From positions 446,028 through 510,027 of the forward strand of contig JAAOMT010000040.1 in NCBI GenBank assembly GCA_016748015.1: a stretch of 64,000 nt of DNA, written 5' to 3'. The number at the start of each line of letters is the position of its first letter. The stretch's first letter is position 1. The DNA comes from Geosiphon pyriformis (Eukaryota > Glomeromycota > Glomeromycetes > Archaeosporales > Geosiphonaceae). Under the pieces are notes generated by a model. It was not told where the DNA came from. It did not search any database and worked only from the letters and a program-made list of their open reading frames with translations. Made by a program: the position numbers and the translations under genes. Positions 34,025 to 44,099 of this stretch are shown piece after piece.

Positions 34025-35760
34025 ATGTCCATTCCACCATATAGCCAATACATGTTAGCAATAGAAAGAAAAAAAAAGGAGCAAGAACAGATTTTTGAAG
34101 CAGAAGCAACCCTTTGTGAATTAGGAAAAATTGGACTTATCAATCTATACATATTAGCCAAAAGCCATAACCATATCAAAATTTCCATCTACAACAACAC
34201 TGAAAATGTTGTAAAAATACCAAAAGAAACCACTCTTGAATATTTAACCATGGAAATTAAAGATCAAGCACCAAGCAGCATTCCAGATTTTCTACAGCTT
34301 TGTGGATATGTAGACATTACATCACAAACCATCTATGGATGAAATGAATGTTATCTGTTACAGCCAGAACAATTGAAACAGATAAACATAGGAAATCTAA
34401 ACACACTTTAACAGATGCAACTAAAGATGTTACTCAATAATTTCAATGATATCTTCACCAGTAAAAACAAATTTGGCAGAACTGATATTATTCAGCATCA
34501 GATCAAAACTGGAGATACAATGCCAATCAAACAGTGAGCATATAGGGTACTACCAGCCAGCCATGAAATTATCTGTCAAGAGATTAACCGAATGCTTGAC
34601 AACAGGTTAATTCAGCCATCAATGAGCCCATAGTTGTCACCAGTAGTACTCATTTGTAAAAAGAATGGAAAAATTTAATTTTGTGTAGACTACAAGAAAC
34701 TCAATAGTGTAACTCGTGGAGACAGCTATCCAACTCTACAGATACAAGAACTATTCGACACTTTTGGTGGAAACAAATGGTTCTCATTGTTAGACTTAGA
34801 TAGTGGTTATTGGCAAGTAGCCATGGATTCAGCTGACAAAGAAAAAATGGCATTCACCATAAGAGAAGGAAACTTTGAGTTTGAAGTTATGCTATTTGGC
34901 TTAACCAATGCTCCAGCTACATTTCAATGGCTAATGGAAATCGTGTATATCGGTTTATTGTGAAAATCAGTAGTTGTATACTTAAATAACACCAATGTGT
35001 TCTTAAAAACATTCGATAATTATCTATGTCATCTTCAACAAGTGTTCGAAAGACTATGACGAGTAGGATTAAAATTGAATACAACAAAGTGTTTTTTTGG
35101 CAAAACAGAACTAAAATTCTTGAGACACATAGTTTGCAAAGATGGCATAAAAACAGATCTGGAGAAAATAGAGATAGTAAAAACTTTCCAATACCAACCA
35201 ATGTAACTAAGCTGAAATCATTCTTGGGATTCGTGAGCTATTATAGACACTTCATAAAGAACTTTTCAAAAATAGTACAACCACTCAATGATCTTCAAAC
35301 CAAAAATACAAAGTATGAATGAACTGAAACCCAGCAAGAAGCATTTAACATCTTAAGAAGAAAGCTTATTCAAGCTCTAATATTGATCTATCCAGATCAT
35401 AGTAAACCATTCATTATCATTACTGATGCATCAGGTCAAGCATTGGAAGCAGTATTATCTCAGAGAGAATTGGATAAAAAAGAACATCCAGTTGCATATG
35501 TCAGCCGAGGTTTGACTCCAGCTGAAAAGAACTATGGAACACTAGAATTAAAACATCTAGCAATCTATTGGGCAGTTATGAAATGGAAAGAATACTTGAA
35601 CCAAAAGTTTGAGGTGTACACAGATCACAAAAGATTGACATCACTCCAAAAACAAGAATTTGGAAACAGAAGACAGTCAAGATAAAAAATGGCTCTTTTG
35701 ACATATACTTATATTATACATTATAAAAAGAGAAAAGACAATGGAAATGCTGACAGTTTG
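34025..35760 (+). pseudogene. Element A reverse transcriptase and RNase H
   Basis: After a pre-RT region (34025-34342) the RT reads DNRLIQPSMSP, FCVDYKKLNSV, WFSLLDLDSGYWQV, FGLTNAPATFQ and then YLNN (about 34980) where the catalytic YLDD is expected. At least six stops (for example 34535, 34631, 34961, 35055, 35323) fit CGA-to-TGA or TGG-to-TAG/TGA changes. A one-base deletion near 35184 shifts the frame. RNase H (35383-35760) keeps IITDASGQ, VAYVSRGLTPAEKNYGT and VYTDHKRL. Confidence 0.85.
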
Positions 35761-36055
35761 TCATAAATGAGACAAATTTAAGAACATTTCAACCCAAAAA
35801 TATAACAAAACCAAAAACAATACTCACGAAAATATAACAAAAGATAAACACACAAAAATATCAACAACTTCAACATTATATAGATATTCAACAGTTAAAG
35901 AAGAAATTATCTCAACCAGAACAAAAAAAGATCAAACAACAATCCAAATATTTTATCACTCACCAAAATATACTTTATTAGAAAAATAGAAAAAATTCAG
36001 ATCAACCAACCAGAGTAATTACAAAACCAGAAAAGGAGACAATACTGTTCAATAT

Positions 36056-37041
36056 TGTTACCAGACAAAATTAGAGATATTATTTAGCATAAAACTATCT
36101 TATAATTCTTATCATTAATTAACATATATTATCGTTTCAAATTATCACTTATTATATTAGCAAAGAATGTCCGAAATTATCATTTAATTAATAATCCAAA
36201 TTGTACACAACACAAATGTAACCTAATTGCGATGATTAATAATGCAATACCCCGAACTATGTAACATTCAAAAGTTCGCCAAAATTTATAGAAATTCGCC
36301 GAAATAATTGATAGTTCACCGAAATATCTAATAAGTTCACAGAAATAACTTGTAGTTTGCCGAAATGTATCTTTAGTTCAGCAAAATTGTAGAAAATAGC
36401 AAAGTTCAAGTTTATAGAATAGTGTTATGACAAGTTGTATAAAAAAAGAGCTTCTCTCTTTGAGAAAATGTATCCTACTTTAGATTTATCTCTTAAAACC
36501 GTTCCTATACACACAAAAAGAAATAAATATCAAATAATTCAAAAAACCAAATTCTTTAATTATTGTACTTGGAAAATCCCCAAAACCCAACTAACATTTC
36601 GAAATTGATTAGCTACCAATTTCAGTAAACTGTTAGTGACTCCAGGCCTGGATAGAAAACGTTTCTTTTGACAAAATTCTATTTCTTTTTACATTTCTTT
36701 TATTTTCTTTTTTTTCTTTTATTATTATAATCATTAGGGTAGCCTACAGACGAGATTCCTGTAGAAGAGTTGACTTTCACAGCAAAGTAACTACACATTT
36801 TTAGTGAGCTTCCAGACGAGCAATTCCTGGGAAAGAGTTGACATTTACTACAACATAACTACACAAAGCAACTGGCACGGAATTGGCCATTCCACTCATA
36901 AGCCCAGCAAGTTCAAATTATAAGAGATAATTTGAAGATAAATTCAGTTACTGGAGGTTCAACCACATCCAGAAAACGTGAATTCACAGCAAATAAGGAT
37001 CAACAACATTACAGAAAAGAGACCAAAAACCTCTGGTAACA
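36056..37041 (+). repeat. Solo LTR of family B inside element A
   Basis: 986 bp beginning TGTTACC and ending GGTAACA, matching in reverse complement both LTRs of element B (for example the CAAAACCCAACTAACATTTC and CTCCAGGCCTGGATAG stretches). Flanks are ATAT on the left and ACAT on the right, a 4-bp duplication with one C-to-T. The uninterrupted site is seen in element C (reverse complement of 14508-14530) and in E (about 61415). Confidence 0.9.
36271..36390 (+). repeat. Short motif array in the solo LTR (about 6 units)
   Basis: Units around AGTTCACCGAAAT, TTCGCCGAAAT and GTTTGCCGAAAT every 18-26 bp. Same array as in the LTRs of B. Confidence 0.7.
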
Positions 37042-38153
37042 ACATGCACTCAGATCCAACTACAGGACATTTTTATAAAAAAGCAACCATGGAAAGAACC
37101 AGAAAGAGATACTATTGGCCATCAATGTATCCAGACATCATCCAATATGTGCAAAATTGTGATGCTTGTCAAAAAAGAGGAGAAACAAGACCCAGTAAAC
37201 CATTAAGACCAATCAAAGTGGAACAACCATTTGACTACATTGGAATCGATTTAGTCGGATCATTGACAATTACCAGCAGAGGCAACAGATATATTGCAGT
37301 AGCCATAAACTATCTTATTAAATGGCCAGAAACCAAAGCAATTCAAAAAGCAGATGCAGAATCCATTGCTGAATTCATTCATTAAGATCTGATTTGTCGA
37401 CATGGATGTTCAAAAAAACTATTATCAGACCAAGAAACCCATTTTGTGAATAGAACATTAGCAAAACTAAGCCAAAGATTCAGAATTAAGAGACCACTAT
37501 CATCACCATACCATCCACAAACCAATGAATTAGTTGAAAGATTTATTAAAACATTGTGTGAAGTAATAGCAAAACTCAGCCAAAAAAACCAGGATGAATG
37601 GAATTTGTTCATATCATTAGTATTATTTACTTATCAGACAATAAAGCAAGACATTACACAAAGAACATCATTTGAATTGATATATGGTAAAACAGCAACA
37701 TTACCAGTTGAGATAGAGGTTAACACATATCCAACTAAACCAATAACAGAAGAAAATTTCCAAGAAACATTGTTAAGAAGAACATATGACTTAATGGAAA
37801 CATTGAAAAACAAACAAAAAAGAGCAGCTAATAACATACAAAAGTCACAAGAGAAACAGAAAAAAAGACATGATAATCAACTACCAGACAAACCAGTTGA
37901 ATTTAAGATTAGAGACAAAGTACTTTTACATCGTACCAAAGTGGAAAAACAATGGAGTGGAAAATTTGAGCCCAAATGGGATGGACCATTTTACATAGAA
38001 GAAATTCTAGGGAATAAAGCTTACAAATTAAGACTGAATAACAAAATTTTAATCAAAGCAGCACATAGAGATCAACTGAAATCATACCACAATATCACAC
38101 CACCATCTACCAGTAATATTCCACAATTAGGAGTACAAAAGATACTAGTCTAA
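37042..38153 (+). pseudogene. Element A integrase
   Basis: Zinc-binding H2C2 domain (HSDPTTGHF..., CDACQKRGE), core with Asp in GIDLVGS, Asp in LLSDQETH and Glu in ELVERF, then the GPF/Y-type module (KQWSGKF, GPFYIEEILG). A stop at 37383 (TAA for CAA) splits it into 36978-37385 and 37446-38153. The first codons of that open frame, before 37042, are solo-LTR sequence. Confidence 0.88.
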
Positions 38154-38240
38154 TCAGAGAAAATTCCACGAGATCTGGAAACAATTATCATCATTGACAA
38201 CAACATATTAAATTAATCCATCAAAAGAATATATAAAAAC

Positions 38241-38900
38241 ATGGTAGATGCAACAAGAAATATCAGAAAAATGGAAATTACAGACAATATCTACTTACTA
38301 GCACAACAACTTTTTCAATTGATTCAATACCAAGAAATGGAAATTACAATTAATTAACAAATCATCTGATATCAAGACACTAGAAAGACATCACCACATA
38401 GAACATAAAAGAAAACAGAAAATACTGTTGACAAAATTATTGTGAAAGTAAAATTAGCAATAAAAGAGTTGACAAAAGAGTTACTATATCAAGAGTTGAC
38501 TAAAAAAACTTGGAATTAGTGGATACAACAATTTCCAAAAAACTATTGTTATTTTTACTTAGGACAACACGTGAATATCCAAAATTTATATACGAATAAA
38601 ATAAAATGATTATTCAACACAAGAATACTACAACAATTAGAATATTTTATGAGAAAGAACAACTTATCCACATAGGCCCAAGCCATATACCAAATACACA
38701 CAGCATTTCAGGATTAACCAGAAATTTTACTTAATAAAGCAATGGATATGGTTACCAGTAATCAATTAGGAAAGATTACTAATACTCAATTTGAAAAATT
38801 ACAGACTCAAATAACACAAGTAATTCTTGAAAATGAAATTCAGAAAATACTTCAAGAAGGAGAATTAACAGAATTAGATTTTAACAGAGCTCAATATTAA
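38241..38900 (+). pseudogene. Element A post-integrase ORF (ORF-X), decayed
   Basis: 220-codon frame from ATG 38241 to TAA 38898-38900 with internal stops, the same length as in element C. It shares MEITIN, WIQQFPKNYCYFYL, QHVNIQNLYTNK, SNQLGKIT and QITQVILE. No recognised domain; see the B copy at 16353-17060. Confidence 0.6.
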
Positions 38901-38913
38901 AAGAAGGAAATAA
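38899..38913 (+). other. Polypurine tract of element A
   Basis: AAAAGAAGGAAATAA directly before the TGTTACTC start of the 3' LTR. Confidence 0.75.
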
Positions 38914-39784
38914 TGTTACTCATAGAAATATAGAAAATATATATTAGCATAGTTATTAACCAATCAGAAGTAGACGTAGTAAAATGTGGAATTCTAGAAT
39001 TCCTTTTAGGAATTGCAAAATTCTAAGAATTACAGGATTCTCACAAAGAATCGCAGGATTCCAGAATTCCAGAATTCCTTTCAAAAAAATTGCAGGATTC
39101 CAGGAATCCCAGAATTCCTGTTGTGAAGAATTGAGGAATTGAGGAATCTTAATTATGTATATATAGCAGTAGGATTAGAAGCTAAAAAAACAGATCTCTC
39201 AGTTTAGATTTCATCTAGACAACTTTCCAAATCACAAATAAATAACTGTTTGTTATCTCAAATCCACTGCTATTATTAACACTTTATGTTGATAGTAATT
39301 GATACTTAACCACACTGAAACAATAGCTCTTGATCATGGCTATTGATGGAATACTAACTTGCAAATCACCTTGGCTTATTTCTTTTCTTTCTTTATTTTC
39401 TTTTCTTTTCTTTATTTTTTGCTTTGATTTTATTGTTGTTTACTAACTCTATTAAGAATTAACGTGTGGGGTACTGACGTCAAGATAAATGTGACTGATA
39501 AAAGACCCAAAAATAAGAGTAGAATACTTGATTGAGAATAGCTTACCAGAAAAAATACCAGCCATCAAGCTGAGAAAGAAATTGACGAAACTGCGGTTTT
39601 GGGAAGCTACAAATAAAACTATTACCATTGAATCTCTGTCCATTATACAAAAAACTCAACCAAACCCTTCAGATACAAATCTTTCAGACACAAACCTTCA
39701 AATTACTATCAATTGCAACTAGATTTGAGCACCAAGTTATGGGTTTGTTATTTAATTCAACACCAGAAATAGTTATCTGTAACA
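38914..39784 (+). repeat. 3' LTR of element A
   Basis: 871 bp, TGTTACTC to GTAACA. Differs from the 5' LTR mainly by A/G and C/T changes. Has the mixed pyrimidine tract at 39379-39420. Confidence 0.92.
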
Positions 39785-40512
39785 CTATGTTTTGTGAAAA
39801 CTGTTTTCTATATTAAGACTTCTGCTCTTTCTGATCTTTTTAAGTTTTTTATTTTGATAGCTTTAGTGTTCTCTTCTGTAGCTGTTAATAATACTTTGGT
39901 TTCCTCTTAGTTAGTCTCTCTGGAAGCTAATTTGGTCAAGCTTTTTGTTTTGGTTGAGTTTATTGTTAAGCTGGTTGGTTCTTTGGTCAAAGTGTTCGAA
40001 CATTTTATTAATAGAAATTTAGTTTTAAGTAGTATTCTTGGTCTTAAAATTAATAAGATTTTGATACATATGGGTTTTTTTTAGTAAGACTGTTAATAAG
40101 CTGAAAAAAGAAATAGTTTCTTTAAAAAAGAGTGTTACATGAAAAATATTAATATATCTGGTAATTTAGAGCATCTAATTGGCATAAATAATAATACATT
40201 TTCCAACTTAATGTCTTTTTAAGCTCATAAGCCTGTTCATATCAAAACTAATCTCTTGAAAATAGCCAAATAGCTGGTTGAATTGGTTTCTAGTAGTGTT
40301 ATTTTGTTTAATATTGTTTAAAAGATGTTATATTTGGTAAGTTTTCTTTTATTGCATTAATATAGTTTAGTCTAAATTGGCTTGAGTAGTTAGTTATATA
40401 TAAAAAATGTATGAACTACATTTAATCCTAAGATACTTAATTTGTTCTTAATTTCTAATTAGTAGTTGGGTTTTATTCATTAAATTTTAATAAAAAATAA
40501 ATAAATAAATAT
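39785..40512 (+). mobile_element. ORF1-only LINE H, 3' part
   Basis: Continuation of H on the other side of element A: the coiled-coil end of ORF1 (SLEANLVKLFVLVEFIVKL, then FINRNLV), a short distal segment, and the same 3' UTR as LINEs G and J, ending TTTAATAAAAAATAAATAAA. No ORF2 lies between. Full H without A is about 2.3 kb. Confidence 0.78.
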
Positions 40513-40540
40513 AATTTATGTTTTTATTTTTTAATATATA

Positions 40541-42838
40541 AGTCTTTTTTTTATTAAAGTTTAATGAACGAGACCCAAAAGCCATTTAGTATAATATATT
40601 AACATAAGTAATCTAAACTAAGTGCTAATCATGTATTTTCTATATATAACCAGTCACTTGGACTAGTCAAGAACATACTATGCTAATGTTACAGAAGAAA
40701 ACTTATCCAAAGATGACATCTTTTGAATAACAAAAAACAAAGTTGTATTGCAAAAAACTAATCCAACTAATTATTTAACAGTTTTAAAGGGATCAGTTTT
40801 AATATCAACAGACTTATGTTCTCAAAGGAACATCAAATTGGAAAACACCTTATCACTTATAACAAGTGGAAGCTCTGAGTCATCAGACATATCAATGTCT
40901 TTCATGCAGCATTTTTTTTCAAAAAAACCACTTCCCTCTCCAACTTATCAATTATTTTACTAAAAAAACCCATATGCACTAAAACTTCATTAACCTTAAG
41001 ACCAAGTTTACTACTTAAAACCAAATCTTTATTAATGAATTGTTCAAACACTTTGACCAAAGAGCCAATAAACTTAACAATAGACTTCACCAGAGCAGAA
41101 AACTTGCCCAAATCAAATTTCAAAGAGGTCAACCAAGTAGACAATAAAAAATTGTCAAACAACCACAGAAGAAAAAGCAGAAGCAATCAACAAAGGAAAC
41201 TCAGAAAGCTTGAGAGAAGAAAAGGCTTTAGCATATAATACAGAATCCACAAAATGTGATTTAAACAACTTGGGAATCTTGGAAGGAGAAAGTGGAGAAA
41301 CCTTACAGTTTGCAGCCAAATGACCTAACTCTTAACACTTAAAACAATGCTGACAACCAAAAATTTCTTATTAAATATGGCACTTTCTCAGTGTACCAGT
41401 TTTAACAACAGCAGAATTTAAATTAGCTTGAAAATTAAATATAACCAAAGCAAACCAGAAATGACAACCAGAATCAGAAGACCAAGAAATAAAACATGTC
41501 TGATCACCAACCTGAGAGATCATATTACTAATTTTAAAGGCAGTACAGCCAGAAAGAAGATTGACCAACTTGGTCTTAAACCTATCATGAAACAAAATAG
41601 TCTCATTTTGATTTATCAGAGGAAGGATTTTAACACTATTTTTGCTCATTAAAACCAACTAATAATTCAAAGCAAACATAGCAGAGTCCAACTTTTCAAA
41701 ATAAACTATTACATATTGCCAAATGTCAGCAGGCTTCAGTACAATATAAGTAACACTACCAAACACACCAAGAGCTGTCTTAATATCAGTAGCAGACATA
41801 CTTAAGGGCATATCACATAGTGCAACAACAGCAAAAGGAGGACCAGATTCAGAAACCACCAAAGACTTGGCAATTTTAAGGGTGGCCAAATGTACAGAAT
41901 TTGTAAGTTCAACCAAAAATACAGCTTTTAAAAACATTTAAGAAGCAAATTCCATACAAAACAGTTTCATATTGTCTTTTAATACTGATTTTACATTCAA
42001 AAAACCATGTATTGATTGAAAAACAGTTTTATAATAAACTAATTTAATCTTAAAAGTAGCACCAGGCACCAAAATAGAGGCCACACACTTAGCAAATTTT
42101 TGATAACTAATAATAGTTTTCCAAGCACTATCAGCAACAGCACCAGAAACCAGAGAAGAAGATGATTCAGTTTCTATCTGATCAGCCCAGTTCTTAAAAA
42201 CAGATAATCCAACAGAAAATGATTGCTTTGTTTCTAAAACTGGCAATGATTTGCTAAAAGACACCACATTTGGCAACACAGTCAGTAGTTGATCTTTACC
42301 CATTTTGGATGATGTGCTGAATAATACTATGGAGATCTCATCTAAGATCTCATTGGAAACTACAAAGGAGTTCGGTGTAACAATAGCAGAGACAAGTAAC
42401 TGTTCCCACTTTTCTGAACTTTTGGTCTTTTTGATTATTTTTTTTGAAGAAGTAGTGCTAGCAACATCAGGTGTTAAAACAAGAAAGAGAAAGACCAGCT
42501 TGTTTACAGATCTATTATTAAAAACTTTTGGGCTCTTAGTTGGAGTAGAAACAATACTGAAACTAATCCAAGTGTGTCTTTTTAAGAGAACTTTGACTAA
42601 TAAAAAACCAGCCAAAGATGAGAAAATTGCTTTAATAGCTACTAAAGACAGCTTTTTATGATTACTAAGTAAAAAGAAGGCTTCTAAAACATTCTGTCTG
42701 GTTGCTTTTACAACAAAAAAAGCTTTTCTGGTTGAAATTTTATTAGATATCTTAGAAAAAATATCAAATACAGCTTTTTTACTCTTTGCTCTAGTCATGA
42801 TCATAAAATTAAGAAGACAAAAAGTCTTTTTTCCTTTT
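40541..42838 (-). mobile_element. ORF1-only LINE J (minus strand)
   Basis: About 2.3 kb. Minus-strand 5' leader with CTTTTTGTCTTCTTAATTTT, ATG at 42804, ORF1, a short distal segment and the shared 3' UTR ending CTTTAATAAAAAAAA near 40541. Structure and length match LINE H. J and H meet tail to tail across about 30-50 bp of A/T-rich DNA. Confidence 0.82.
40902..42804 (-). pseudogene. LINE J ORF1
   Basis: One frame from ATG 42804 runs 867 nt to a stop (41938), then continues in the same frame to 41659 and 41371 with stops that fit Trp or Gln codons changed by G-to-A or C-to-T. Features: basic N-terminus (MIMTRAKSKKAV), VKKTKSSEKWEQ, a FKIKLVYYKTVFQ segment, a CCHC zinc knuckle of spacing C-X2-C-X4-H-X4-C (FKC..ELGHLAANC, about 41290-41340), and a final coiled coil (ALVKSIVKFIGSLVKVFEQF, 41186-40902) after a frameshift. 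Likely the RNA-binding protein of the element. Confidence 0.8.
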
Positions 42839-44099
42839 TTTATTAGTCTAATTATTATTTAATATAATATGTTAAATTAGATAATTTAAATTAAATATAA
42901 TTTATGTATTTTTTATATATTATTAAATATAAATCTAATTTAAAATATTTTATGCATATATATAACTAATAAATTATTATTATTAATAATTATACTATTT
43001 ATTTATTTAAGAATATTTATATTATTAATTTTAATATTTTATTTTATAACTTTAATAATATTATAACTTATTTTATTTAAAGCTTTATTTAAAACAAAAA
43101 TTTTATCTTAAATAGTCTTAATTATATCTTTTAGTTTTTTATACAAAACAAAAAAAAATTAAGTAATATATTAACTAAAATAACCAAAATATTAATCAAT
43201 TTAATAATAAATTTAATTAACAAAGCCAAACCAATCAATTTAAATTCCAAAAAAATCAAATAAAAAATAATTATAAAATTAATAATAATAATAACAAAAA
43301 CAATAAAAAAAAGAACAATAAAAAAACCAATAAGATAAAAGTTTTAGTATAAAATTTAATATTAATAAAATAAGATTTAAAAATTTTAGAATTACTTATA
43401 AATTTAAATAAAAACTTAAAAAAAAAGATAAAAACATTTTGTAATTTGTAACCAAATAATTTAAATTTTAATATTTAAAGTAATATTAATACTTAAAAGT
43501 TTTTTATTAGATATAATATTTTCTTAATATATTAATTTTAACAAAAACATTCATCTGCTTTTAAACCAAAAGTAATAATAACAAACTGCAATTATTAAAT
43601 GAAATTAGTAAAATAAAAAATAAAACAAATATAGTTATTAACTTAAAAATTTAAATTACTAATTTTGAAAACAATATAATCAAAAAAAATTGATTAACTT
43701 GATTTTAAAAATATTATAAAACAAAATAGTTTTTCTTTAATTAAAAAAAATTAAAATATTATTTTTTTTGTTAAATGTGCTAGCAATATAATAAACAAAT
43801 CAATTAAAAGATTTAATTGACTTTGAGCATCAGATTTTTATGGATTTGGCACTGATAATATTTAATATAATTTTAAGCGCGCAAATTGGTCTTTTATGGG
43901 CTCCAGGATTTAAGAAGTGATATTCCCGATTAATATTTAAATTCAGAAGTTCCGTAGCTGACTCTAGCAAATATGTCTATAATCAAAATAGACTAGAGTC
44001 CTATTTTTCCCAATCCAATCATGGTAAAAAAGCAATTAGTATCTTGACTCATCAAAACAAATATCCATGAGGTAAATTACCTTAGACTATCAATTGATG
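42839..44099. other. AT-rich spacer before gene island 2
   Basis: 42.84-43.80 kb is extremely AT-rich with no open frames worth reporting; it may be old repeat too decayed to recognise. 43.80-44.10 kb has ordinary composition and is likely the 3' UTR/terminator side of the omega-amidase gene. No RNA gene seen. Confidence 0.55.

Larger units (their letters stand above)
30510..39784 (+). mobile_element. LTR retrotransposon A (Ty3-like with dUTPase, plus strand)
   Basis: 9.3 kb including a 986-bp nested solo LTR. LTRs 30510-31385 and 38914-39784 begin TGTTACTC and end GTAACA (GTAATA in the 5' copy). By eye they are roughly 90% identical, differing mainly by transitions. No clean target duplication is visible (flanks ATCAT and CTATG). 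Internal order: gag, deletion of the gag end, zinc knuckle and protease, cysteine-rich module, dUTPase, RT, RNase H, solo LTR, integrase, ORF-X, polypurine tract. It interrupts LINE H. Not functional. Confidence 0.92.

Noticed and set aside
30500-39790. Clean target duplication for element A
   Set aside because: Flanks ATCAT and CTATG do not match; neither a 4-bp nor a 5-bp duplication could be found, so none is claimed.
41428-42661. Plus-strand frames across LINE J
   Set aside because: Antisense shadows of the ORF1 reading frame, which has a zinc knuckle and matches LINE H.
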